This document shows, piece after piece, positions 8,983-15,626 of a stretch of DNA of 64,000 nucleotides. Numbering within the stretch: the first letter of the stretch is position 1; each line of letters opens with the position of its first letter. Below the pieces are notes generated by a model. It ran no database searches, was not told the DNA's origin, and saw only the letters and a program-made list of their open reading frames with translations. This DNA is from an uncultured Oscillospiraceae bacterium. GTDB lineage: Bacteria; Bacillota; Clostridia; Oscillospirales; Ruminococcaceae. Position numbers and translations under genes: made by a program. The stretch is from the NCBI GenBank assembly GCA_934466475.1, contig CAKSLI010000001.1:186001-250000 (forward strand), read 5' to 3'.

Positions 8983-9058
8983 GGGGGTGTAGCTCAGCTG
9001 GGAGAGCGCTTGCTTCGCATGTAAGAGGTCAGGGGTTCGAATCCCCCCATCTCCACCA
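8983..9058 (+). tRNA. tRNA-Ala (anticodon CGC)
   Basis: A full cloverleaf of 76 nt with encoded CCA can be drawn. The acceptor stem pairs GGGGGTG with CATCTCC and keeps the alanine identity wobble G3-U70. The D arm is GCTC AGCTGGGA GAGC. The anticodon arm is CTTGC TTCGCAT GTAAG, giving CGC. The T loop is TTCGAAT. One weak pair (A-C) closes the T stem. Its last 17 bases are the phage attachment core, and the integrated phage rebuilds the 3' end, so the tRNA stays functional. Confidence 0.95.
9042..9058 (+). other. attL: attL core of the prophage
   Basis: tccccccatctccacca at the tRNA-Ala 3' end is repeated exactly at 42528-42544. The integrase gene lies next to it, as usual for tRNA-targeting tyrosine recombinases. 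Confidence 0.9.
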
Positions 9059-9068
9059 TATAACGAAA

Positions 9069-9095
9069 GAACCGCACTGTTGTGCGGTTCTTTTA
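9069..9095 (+). terminator. Phage-supplied terminator behind tRNA-Ala
   Basis: Perfect stem gaaccgcac / gtgcggttc with a 4-base loop, then ttttattttt. The tRNA's original terminator now lies beyond attR, so this copy replaces it. The stem is symmetrical with A/T flanks and could also stop the convergent integrase transcript. Confidence 0.8.
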
Positions 9096-9101
9096 TTTTT
9101 A

Positions 9102-9120
9102 TCCCCGAAAAATCCCCGAA
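9102..9120 (+). repeat. Arm-site repeat, left copy
   Basis: tccccgaaaaatccccgaa occurs here and identically at 42383-42401, inside both ends of the prophage and in the same orientation. It consists of two tccccgaa units. Such paired repeats flanking a core are typical arm-type binding sites for tyrosine integrases. Confidence 0.65.
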
Positions 9121-9134
9121 AAACAGCAAAAAAA

Positions 9135-10271
9135 TTAATCCGGGGGAATCTTATCGAGGATAGCGACGGCGCGTTCCTCCTCCCGGGGGTAAAGGTGGCT
9201 GTAAGTGTTCCATGTCATCTGAACGTCGGAGTGCCCGAGCCGCCGCGCGATCTCCTGAATGTTTATCCCCTCGTTGACGAGCAGGGAAGCGTGAGTGTGC
9301 CGGAAATCGTGAATGCGAATATGAGGAAGCCCGGCAGCTTTCGCGAACTCCTTGTTGTGGTTCTCAATTGATGTGTCCCGCAGGGGAGCTTCGCCGCCGC
9401 ACACGCGGTAGTCCTCGCTGAACAGCCGGGAGGATTCCTGCTGACGGCGCTTGTGTTCGGCGAGTATCTTCATCAGCGGCGCGGGAATCTGGAGATCGCG
9501 GTAGCTGGACTTGTTCTTCGGAGGACCCTCGACGTCGCCGCCCTTGAGCTTCTGCGAAATGCTCCGGCGGATATGCAGGACGTTCCCGTCGATATCCGAC
9601 CATTTCAGGGCGTTTATCTCGCCCTTGCGCGCCCCTGTGTAGAACGCGATACAGAAGAATACATAGTACGCCCAGTCCGTAACGGTCCGGGCGTTTTTCT
9701 TTGCTTCGGCGATGTACGCCCGGAACTGCTCCGATGTGTAGTAGTGCAGCTTGTCCGCGGGCTTCTCTATGGCGTCGGGAGCCTTGAAGTTCCCGAGGGC
9801 GCTCAGCGGATTCCGTACCAGATATTCCATTTTAACGGCGTAGTTCAGCATAGCTGTGAACGCCGCGTATGCGTTCTGCTTCGTGGTTATTGACAGCTTT
9901 TCGTTGGCGGCGATGTCGTTCTTCCACTTCGCGAGGATTGGCTGCGAGAGCCTGTCAAGACGATATCCTGCCATAGTCGGCATTACCCGGAGCCGCAGGT
10001 TCTTCATCGCGCTGTCGTGGGAGGTCTTGCGCGTTTCGTGGCTGTGATAGACTTCGTACTCGTCGTAGAGCTGCTGGACGGTCATGCGCGAAACGGTCTG
10101 CTTCTTGTCCTTGTACTCGGCTATCAGGGACTGCTCCAGCGCGTTCGCTTCCGCTAGGCCGTAGGCGGTGCGCTCTATCTGGCGAGCCTTGCCCGCTGCG
10201 TCGGTGTAGTTCACACGCACGCGGTACTGCTGCAAGCCGTTTTTCTTGACGCCGGTTTTGTTTACTGGCAT
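9135..10271 (-). CDS. int: Phage tyrosine integrase
   Basis: This 378-residue site-specific recombinase integrates and excises the prophage at tRNA-Ala. An N-terminal arm-binding region (~1-60) and a SAM-like core-binding domain (~65-170) precede the catalytic domain. Catalytic residues visible are Arg215 (TGARKGE), His321/Arg324 (HDFRHTH), His347 (LGHSD) and Tyr357 (WNTYSHLYP). It is transcribed towards attL and ends 76 bases from the attachment core. The ATG has AAGGAG 7 bases upstream. Length and layout match Tn916/phage-type integrases of Firmicutes. Confidence 0.95.
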   Translation of the reverse strand: MPVNKTGVKKNGLQQYRVRVNYTDAAGKARQIERTAYGLAEANALEQSLIAEYKDKKQTVSRMTVQQLYDEYEVYHSHETRKTSHDSAMKNLRLRVMPTMAGYRLDRLSQPILAKWKNDIAANEKLSITTKQNAYAAFTAMLNYAVKMEYLVRNPLSALGNFKAPDAIEKPADKLHYYTSEQFRAYIAEAKKNARTVTDWAYYVFFCIAFYTGARKGEINALKWSDIDGNVLHIRRSISQKLKGGDVEGPPKNKSSYRDLQIPAPLMKILAEHKRRQQESSRLFSEDYRVCGGEAPLRDTSIENHNKEFAKAAGLPHIRIHDFRHTHASLLVNEGINIQEIARRLGHSDVQMTWNTYSHLYPREEERAVAILDKIPPD

Positions 10272-10376
10272 GATTTTCTCCTTCTAGTAGGTTCCCCTGT
10301 CCTTATGGGCAGGGGATATTTTATATTATAACACAAAGTTTCTTTTATTTTGTGCTTAAAAAAGCACATATTTCTA

Positions 10377-10405
10377 TTGACATAATGTTCATAAAATGAT
10401 ATAAT
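10377..10405 (+). promoter_or_regulatory. Promoter of the zinc-ribbon gene with an overlapping dyad
   Basis: TTGACA (10377-10382), 17-bp spacer, TATAAT (10400-10405). A dyad tgttc...gaaca brackets the -10 region and could be an operator. A short hairpin gtgctt aaa aagcac lies just upstream (near 10351-10367). This promoter faces away from the integrase. Confidence 0.7.
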
Positions 10406-10472
10406 GCGAACATAACATATAATTTAAAAGCTAAGACATATAATATAAGGATTAAAGAAAGGCGGTTAATTA

Positions 10473-10712
10473 ATGGATAATTACAATTCTAAATCATTGT
10501 CTATCGCTGAAATAGTAGAAAATAGTGAATTAAAAGGAAGCCTTTATTCTACACTCCGGTGTGACATCTGCGGCAAGAAGCTTACCGCAAGCCCTGCGGG
10601 AAATGTATTATTGTTTATGTGCGATTCATGTGAAACAACTATGGAATCCAAAGCGGTCAAACTGAGTCTTGTCGAGATTGCAGCAATTCTCAATTTTAAT
10701 CCTGTTTTATAA
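10473..10712 (+). CDS. Small zinc-ribbon protein, AT-rich prophage cargo
   Basis: This 79-residue protein carries two CxxC pairs (RCDICGKK and FMCDSCE) spaced about 20 residues apart, which suggests a structural zinc ribbon. No family name can be given. It has its own near-consensus promoter, lies outside the phage early and late operons, and is much richer in A+T than the phage body, so it is probably expressed in the lysogen. Its 3' end overlaps the convergent neighbour by 17 bp. A purine-rich site (AAAGGCGG) precedes the ATG. Confidence 0.7.
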   Translation: MDNYNSKSLSIAEIVENSELKGSLYSTLRCDICGKKLTASPAGNVLLFMCDSCETTMESKAVKLSLVEIAAILNFNPVL

Positions 10713-11154
10713 ATGTATACAGCAACTCAAAGCAATCGGACACCTCTAAGCAGTAATCCATCTTCTTTGATTCCCAATAATCCATGATTGCTTTTCTCAG
10801 CGTTTCAAATCCCCCCTCAATATATTCAGGAAATGGTGTCATCATCGCCTTTTCGTGCATACATCCAACTAGCTCTATTACTTCATCTATGGTACCGTCT
10901 TTTGCTGATTCACGTTTATATGACAGAAGCGCAAGAAATTTTCCGTCCTTGTAGCAGTAAAAAGATTCATCGAGATGTAGTTCGAACCATTCCATTTGAT
11001 ATAACGCTTGGACGTGTTGAGCAAGATCGCTGTCAGTACATACGGGCTCAACATAATCCTTAATATACTCAATGATAGGTCTCCACTTTACTTCGCGGTT
11101 ATTGGTGCTCTTTATAAGATCCTTATAGGCAAATTCATATCTGTCCGATATCAT
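10696..11154 (-). CDS. Uncharacterised 152-residue protein, AT-rich prophage cargo
   Basis: This is a soluble, acidic, mostly helical protein with many aromatics (for example MEWFELHLDESFYCYKDGK) and no family I recognise. Its start overlaps the end of the membrane-protein gene upstream, indicating a translationally coupled pair. Position between integrase and repressor, low GC and minus-strand orientation are typical of lysogenic-conversion or superinfection-exclusion genes, but function is unknown. AAAGGA lies 13 bases before the ATG. Confidence 0.65.
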   Translation of the reverse strand: MISDRYEFAYKDLIKSTNNREVKWRPIIEYIKDYVEPVCTDSDLAQHVQALYQMEWFELHLDESFYCYKDGKFLALLSYKRESAKDGTIDEVIELVGCMHEKAMMTPFPEYIEGGFETLRKAIMDYWESKKMDYCLEVSDCFELLYTFIKQD

Positions 11155-11620
11155 TTAACTCACCAATCCTTTCTAATATTGCTGTTACGTCATACAGAGC
11201 TTTAAGTATTTTATCCCTTTCTTCTTCATTTATAGCTTTATCGCATGGAATGTTACTAAGATAATCAGTTAATTTATTAATAGTTTTCTTATCTGGTTTG
11301 TTCCACGCGTCGTAAAAATGCTGAATGCTTTTACAGGTGTTTAGCAAATCAGAGATAATATATGGCTTGTCCGCTCCATCCTGAATGGAAGTTTGTGCAT
11401 TTTTAATTTTTTTGATTTCATTTCTTAAAGATGCCAAATATTGTTTGTGTTTTTCAGGATATTTTTCTTTGATTTTCACTGCTTCAACAGCGCTGACTAT
11501 TTTGCTTGTATTTACGACTGTCAAAATTGTAAAAATCAAACTAACAACGCCAACTATCAGACTTATAATTCCTATCCAAAAACCTACTATGGTTATTACA
11601 TCAGGCTGAGGAGTTCCCAT
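11135..11620 (-). CDS. Uncharacterised single-pass membrane protein, AT-rich prophage cargo
   Basis: About 161 residues from the ATG at 11620, which has AGGAAGGG upstream; a longer frame reaches 11692 from a TTG without a ribosome site. One strong transmembrane helix lies near the N-terminus (ITIVGFWIGIISLIVGVV), followed by a long charged, coiled, cytoplasmic-looking domain. It overlaps the 152-residue gene by 20 bp. A membrane anchor plus soluble partner, expressed next to the repressor, would fit a membrane-sensing exclusion system; this is inference only. Confidence 0.6.
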   Translation of the reverse strand: MGTPQPDVITIVGFWIGIISLIVGVVSLIFTILTVVNTSKIVSAVEAVKIKEKYPEKHKQYLASLRNEIKKIKNAQTSIQDGADKPYIISDLLNTCKSIQHFYDAWNKPDKKTINKLTDYLSNIPCDKAINEEERDKILKALYDVTAILERIGELNDIGQI

Positions 11621-11719
11621 AAAAATAGTATTCCCTTCCTTTTTATATTTAACAAATGAGACTTTCATCACATTAGCGCGGTCGAAAAACAAGAATGAAG
11701 AAAAACTGGAGGTACATAT

Positions 11720-11914
11720 ATGAACACATTACAAATAATAAATGCGGTCAAAGCTCTTGATGAACATCAATTCATTAAATTTTGTCGAAACATACTCACT
11801 TGTCCTTGTTTGCCAGAAGATGAGCGTATTCGATTAGTTTTTCTTGTTCGGCAGCAGGAAGCCCGGCTATCATGCGGGCAATCTCCATCGCCGGAGATTC
11901 CTCCGAACGGTTGA
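11720..11914 (+). CDS. Possible small protein overlapping the repressor 3' end
   Basis: A 64-residue frame starts with a good ribosome site (GGAGG, 7 bases before the ATG). Its first ~25 residues (TLQIINAVKALDEHQF) read like real protein, but from 11796 on it is antisense to the repressor gene. It may be a real small gene whose end overlaps its neighbour, or the remnant of a longer gene cut by the present arrangement. Confidence 0.3.
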   Translation: MNTLQIINAVKALDEHQFIKFCRNILTCPCLPEDERIRLVFLVRQQEARLSCGQSPSPEIPPNG

Positions 11915-12131
11915 CCTCCGGAACATCGGTGTTCCCGATAAGGTAATCCACTGAAACATTGAAATACACTGCAAGGGCTTGGAGCTTCTCTACGGAGGGC
12001 GCCGAGCCCTGTTTGTTTATGCTCCAGAAAAAACTTTTGCCTACTCCGCTATCTGTAAGTGCTTTTGTCGGTGATACGCCTTTTGCATTGCTTAATTCCT
12101 TTATAACTCTCTGTAAACGCTCGTAGTCCAT
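11796..12131 (-). CDS. cI-like phage repressor (XRE-type HTH)
   Basis: This ~111-residue protein is expected to hold the lysogenic state by binding the twin palindromes in the divergent control region. The N-terminal HTH_3 domain spans about residues 5-65 (GVGKSFFWSINKQGSAPSVEKLQALAVYFNVSVDYLIG). A short helical tail follows (AMEIARMIAGLPAAEQEKLIEYAHLL), typical of Firmicutes phage repressors. It lacks a peptidase domain, so RecA-driven self-cleavage is not expected. I chose the ATG at 12131, which has GAGGAG 8 bases upstream; a GTG at 12140 sits too close to it. Confidence 0.88.
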   Translation of the reverse strand: MDYERLQRVIKELSNAKGVSPTKALTDSGVGKSFFWSINKQGSAPSVEKLQALAVYFNVSVDYLIGNTDVPEVNRSEESPAMEIARMIAGLPAAEQEKLIEYAHLLANKDK

Positions 12132-12207
12132 GAAATACACTCCTCGTTATACTTTTACGTCAAATTGCATTAAAACCACAGGCGTTTTTTGGTAAAATGG
12201 GAAAAGT

Positions 12208-12259
12208 CCATAATTATGGGCGATTTCCTCTTGACAAGTCCATAATTATGGAGTATACT
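12208..12259 (+). promoter_or_regulatory. Early lytic promoter (PR-like) with two repressor operators
   Basis: TTGACA (12231-12236), 17-bp spacer, TATACT (12254-12259). The 12-bp palindrome ccataattatgg occurs at 12208-12219 and 12240-12251, within the larger direct repeat aagtccataattatgg. The second copy fills the spacer, so repressor binding would block the polymerase. The copies start 32 bp apart, about three helical turns. From 12260 to 12425 the leader is AT-rich with a second partly repeated motif (tttgtaaa-aaattaac at 12263 and 12399). Confidence 0.88.
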
Positions 12260-12425
12260 GTGTTTGTAAACAAATTAACCACAAAAAGAATAAAGCAAAG
12301 CTAGCCGTTTTGCGTTATGCTTTTAAAAACAGCCTATTGATATTAAGTTGCTAACCACTATTAATATTAACACATAGTTGCTGCTTTGTCAAGTGGAATT
12401 TGTAAATAAATTAACGGGAGGTGGG

Positions 12426-12623
12426 ATTATCACAAACAGGCAGAAGCGGGACATCGCGTTTGTAACCAAGGCTCGCAAACGCATGATAGACCGGAATGTG
12501 ACGCAGGTCGCGCTCGCGAGGAAATACGGAAAGACCACAGCGTATGTATCAATGGTCCTCCGTGGAAGGCGAACATTGACCCCGCAGTTCAGGGAGTTCC
12601 TCGAACGTGAGCTGAGCCTTTGA
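12426..12623 (+). CDS. Small HTH DNA-binding protein, first early gene (Cro-like position)
   Basis: About 65 residues with a helix-turn-helix (VTQVALARKYGKTTAYVSMVLRGRRTLTP). It is first in the rightward operon, the usual place of Cro or an antirepressor. The start is odd: the strong site GGGAGG (12416-12421) is followed by ATT (12426) and ATC (12429) but no ATG, GTG or TTG at the right distance. Upstream in-frame GTG (12393) and TTG (12378) lack a ribosome site. I use the ATT, with low certainty on the exact start. Confidence 0.6.
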   Translation: MITNRQKRDIAFVTKARKRMIDRNVTQVALARKYGKTTAYVSMVLRGRRTLTPQFREFLERELSL

Positions 12624-12714
12624 GAGAGCCTAAAAGTAATTCTCGGCCGGGAATAGAAAGTAGGTTATAATCTCGCTCCAATGATCCCTAATATGGTGAG
12701 AGGAGGTAAACACA

Positions 12715-13017
12715 ATGCCATCAACAGCAGCAACAGTCCGTGTACCGCAGATAACCTCGCTGGAAACTGCGATACGGCTGTACTACGAGCGAATCGAGCT
12801 TTCCAACAGCGACATCAAGGAGCTTTTCGGAAAGCTCGCACCCGCGACCATCAAGAGCCTGAAAAACAAGGCTCAGGCGATAATGACCGAGCGCAACACT
12901 CCGATATGGAACGCCCAGCGCGTGAACACGGAGATAGCCTACGAAGCCTGGGGGCTCAACATCACAGACCTGGAGCGCAGGCTGAAAAAACTGAAAGCTA
13001 TGGAGGTGCAGACATGA
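12715..13017 (+). CDS. Uncharacterised 100-residue early phage protein
   Basis: A helical protein with a possible HTH (SNSDIKELFGKLAPATIKSLKNKA), followed by a basic C-terminal helix. Similar short proteins lie near the start of early operons in other Firmicutes phages, but I assign no function. GAGGAGG sits 8 bases before the ATG, and the stop overlaps the next start (ATGA). Confidence 0.75.
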   Translation: MPSTAATVRVPQITSLETAIRLYYERIELSNSDIKELFGKLAPATIKSLKNKAQAIMTERNTPIWNAQRVNTEIAYEAWGLNITDLERRLKKLKAMEVQT

Positions 13018-13205
13018 AATTCAAAACAGGCGACACAGCAAATCACGCCGAGCATGGAGCTGGGTTGGTTATGCAGGGGTTCGGCTCTGAGGGCGGCAAC
13101 GAACTGTACGACGTTTATTTCGTAACAGTGTTACGAAACAACGGCATTGTTCGCTGCCCCGGTTCGGAGCTTAACCTTATAGAACACAAGGAGGTGCAGG
13201 CATGA
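13014..13205 (+). CDS. Uncharacterised 63-residue early phage protein
   Basis: A short beta-rich protein beginning MKFKTGDTANHAEHGAG and ending ELNLIEHKEVQA. It overlaps its neighbours at both ends (ATGA overlaps at 13014 and 13202), so it is translated as part of a coupled chain. The start lies in an ATGA overlap preceded by GGAGGTG. The opening resembles domains of the type 'GDxVxHxxxGxG', seen in small SH3-like folds; that reading is weak. Confidence 0.7.
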   Translation: MKFKTGDTANHAEHGAGLVMQGFGSEGGNELYDVYFVTVLRNNGIVRCPGSELNLIEHKEVQA

Positions 13206-13423
13206 AATACCTAGTTATCCTGACGAAGAGCTACGCCGTGGCAGGGTGGCTTGCACAATCGTTCAAGCCCGGCAAGGACGGCGTGACATGCGTAAATTAC
13301 GGAGGGACTAACGGTTCCGAGGATCTTGTCCCGCCGACCTACTGCGGCCGGGGGTACTATTACTGCGCGGTGACGTACATCGAATCCGCAGACGTGGAGC
13401 CGTACCGGCTTGTTATCGCGTGA
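13202..13423 (+). CDS. Uncharacterised 73-residue early phage protein
   Basis: A small protein with a hydrophobic start (MKYLVILTKSYAVAGWLAQS) and several aromatics and cysteines (YCGRGYYYCAVTY). Not recognised. It is translationally coupled to the preceding gene and followed 11 bp later by a small membrane protein. Confidence 0.68.
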   Translation: MKYLVILTKSYAVAGWLAQSFKPGKDGVTCVNYGGTNGSEDLVPPTYCGRGYYYCAVTYIESADVEPYRLVIA

Positions 13424-13434
13424 GGTGAGCAGGC

Positions 13435-13632
13435 ATGAAGAAGTACATACCCTACGCAATAGCCGCCCTGCTAGGCTTCCACCTGCGCTGGCTCGTCTCC
13501 GCGATGAACGGCTGGAGCTATTCCATGAACGGTATGGATATCGCCGTTGCAATCGCTTGCATTATCATGGTGTGGAGCTTCAAGGGAGTGTTCCTCCTGC
13601 CGAAGAAAAGCAAAAAGAAAAACCGCTCCTGA
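13435..13632 (+). CDS. Small two-helix membrane protein, early phage operon
   Basis: 65 residues with two predicted membrane helices (IPYAIAALLGFHLRWLVSA and MDIAVAIACIIMVWSF) and a strongly basic tail (KKSKKKNRS). Size and topology fit a small phage membrane protein such as an exclusion factor, but the early position argues against a holin. AGGTGAG precedes the ATG. Confidence 0.65.
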   Translation: MKKYIPYAIAALLGFHLRWLVSAMNGWSYSMNGMDIAVAIACIIMVWSFKGVFLLPKKSKKKNRS

Positions 13633-13681
13633 GCTGGCACTCGGGAAGCGGCAAAACAAAGTATTACATGCTCATTATAAC

Positions 13682-15298
13682 ATGAGCGAAAGGAAAAGTC
13701 AAGTGGAACTTATAGTTGATAATTTCGCCGGTGGCGGCGGAGCTTCCACGGGCATAGAAATGGCGACAGGTCGGAGCGTAGACATCGCGATAAATCACGA
13801 CCCGGACGCCATCGCAATGCACCGTGCTAACCACCCGCATACTCGGCACTACTGCGAGGACGTATGGCAGGTAGATCCGGTGGAAGCCTGCGCAGGAAAC
13901 CCGGTCGGGCTGGCGTGGTTCTCTCCGGACTGCACGCACTTTTCCCGCGCCAAGGGCGGGAAGCCGGTTGATAAGAACATTCGCGGTCTGGCGTGGGTAA
14001 CGATACGCTGGGCGCTGAAAGTCCGTCCGCGCGTCATCATGCTGGAGAACGTCCCGGAGATACGCACCTGGGGACCTCTTGGAGTTGACAGCAAGCCTGT
14101 AAAGGAGCGCGCCGGAGAAACCTTTGACGGCTTCATAAAGGCGCTCACAACAGGTATCCCGCACGACCACCCGGCATTCACGGAGATGTGCGCAACGCTG
14201 GAGATAAGCCCGGACAGCCCCGAAGCGGCAAGGCTTGAACAGGGGCTGGGATACAATGCAGAGTATTGCATACTCCGCTCCTGCGATTACGGAGCGCCGA
14301 CCACCCGGACGCGCTTCTACCTGATAGCCCGTTGCGACGGGAAGCCCATCGTATTCCCGCCGCCTACACACGGAAACGGCAAGGACTTAAAACCGTATCA
14401 CACCGCCGCCGAGTGTATCGACTGGAGCATTCCGGCACAGAGCATTTTCGAGCGGGACAAGCCCCTTGCAGAAAATACGCTCCGGCGCATAGCGCGGGGC
14501 ATTGAGAAGTTCGTGATAAATAATCCCGAGCCGTTCATCGTGACGGTCAACCATTCTGGAGAGGGCTTCCGGGGACAGAAAGCGGACGAACCACTCGGAA
14601 CTGTTACAGCGAAAAACGGCTATGGCGTTGTCGCGCCTACACTGATTCAGTATCACAGCGAAACCGCAAGCGATGAAGTGAGAGGTCAGGAACTGAGCGA
14701 GCCGTTAATGACAGTCGATACCTCGCCGAGATATGCGCCGTCAGTCGCTCATATCATGAAGAACTACGGCGGAAATTATCAGGGAGTCGGGAGCGGCGCG
14801 GATAAACCTTTAGATACAGTTACCGCGCACGACCACAACAGCCTTATAACAGCTCATATCCTGACCATGCGGAACAACATGGACGGTCAGCCGGCAGACG
14901 AACCGCTGGCAACGATAACGGCGGGAGGCTCGCACCATGCAGAAGTGCAGGCGTTCCTCGTGAAGTACTTCTCGACCGGAGCGGCAAAGCCGGTAGACAG
15001 TCCGCTGGACACCGTTACCACAAAAGACCGCTTCGCGCTGGTGACGATACACGGCGAGGAATACATAATCACCGACATAAAAATGCGTATGCTCCAGCCG
15101 AGGGAGCTTTTCAACGCGCAAGGGTTCCCGACTAATTACATAATTGATCATGACGACAGCGGCAAACCTTATCCGAAAAGCAAGCAGACAGCCCGGTGTG
15201 GAAACGCGGTCACACCGCCAGTCCCGGCGGCGCTGGTACGGGCTAATCTGCCGGAGATGTGCGCTTTTGATGAACTGGAGGCAGCAGATGTCAAATAG
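13682..15298 (+). CDS. Phage C5-cytosine DNA methyltransferase
   Basis: About 538 residues. It transfers a methyl group from SAM to cytosine C5, probably protecting phage DNA from host restriction. Motif I is FAGGGGASTGIE; the catalytic Cys is in SPDCTHFSRAKGG (motif IV); motif VI is MLENVPE; motif VIII lies in GAPTTRTRFYLIAR. The middle holds several repeated modules of the type 'DEPLxTVTAxxxx', common in phage C5 enzymes. The ATG at 13682 has no good ribosome site; a GTG at 13703 has GAAAGGA 9 bases upstream and may be the true start. The next gene overlaps its end by 11 bp. Confidence 0.92.
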   Translation: MSERKSQVELIVDNFAGGGGASTGIEMATGRSVDIAINHDPDAIAMHRANHPHTRHYCEDVWQVDPVEACAGNPVGLAWFSPDCTHFSRAKGGKPVDKNIRGLAWVTIRWALKVRPRVIMLENVPEIRTWGPLGVDSKPVKERAGETFDGFIKALTTGIPHDHPAFTEMCATLEISPDSPEAARLEQGLGYNAEYCILRSCDYGAPTTRTRFYLIARCDGKPIVFPPPTHGNGKDLKPYHTAAECIDWSIPAQSIFERDKPLAENTLRRIARGIEKFVINNPEPFIVTVNHSGEGFRGQKADEPLGTVTAKNGYGVVAPTLIQYHSETASDEVRGQELSEPLMTVDTSPRYAPSVAHIMKNYGGNYQGVGSGADKPLDTVTAHDHNSLITAHILTMRNNMDGQPADEPLATITAGGSHHAEVQAFLVKYFSTGAAKPVDSPLDTVTTKDRFALVTIHGEEYIITDIKMRMLQPRELFNAQGFPTNYIIDHDDSGKPYPKSKQTARCGNAVTPPVPAALVRANLPEMCAFDELEAADVK

Positions 15299-15626
15299 AG
15301 GCCGCCCCCGCATAGAGCTTTCGCTCGACCGCGCCGTTTCCCTAGTAAACAAAATCGGCATAGAAGCCGCAGCCGAGCAGCTCGGAGTATCGCGTTACAC
15401 GCTGCGAAGAAAGCTTAACGCGGCGGGAATCACAAACCGCCGTCCCGTCCGCGCAGGCAGGAAAAAGACGAAATTCACCGCCGAGAAATGCGACCCGCCG
15501 TATTCCTGCTTTGAGTGTCCTTACCCGGACTGCATACGCCCGACGAGATCAGGCGGAGCGCCGACAGACGGGGAGCTCGCGTTTGCGGCGATCGTCAAAG
15601 AACATTCAAGGAGGGCATTGACTTGA
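15288..15626 (+). CDS. Small HTH and cysteine-rich phage protein
   Basis: 112 residues from an ATG with GGAGG upstream. An HTH of the 'AAEQLGVSRYTLRRKL' type occupies the first half. The second half holds CDPPYSCFECPYPDC, a likely metal-binding cluster. It overlaps the methyltransferase before it and the helicase after it, so it is part of one coupled operon. A DNA-binding accessory role is likely; the exact job is unknown. Confidence 0.75.
   Translation: MSNRGRPRIELSLDRAVSLVNKIGIEAAAEQLGVSRYTLRRKLNAAGITNRRPVRAGRKKTKFTAEKCDPPYSCFECPYPDCIRPTRSGGAPTDGELAFAAIVKEHSRRALT

Noticed and set aside
12681..13205. 174-residue frame starting before the 100-residue gene
   Set aside because: Only its last 63 residues (from 13014) have a ribosome site and proper coupling; the earlier part is an out-of-frame shadow of the 12715-13017 gene.
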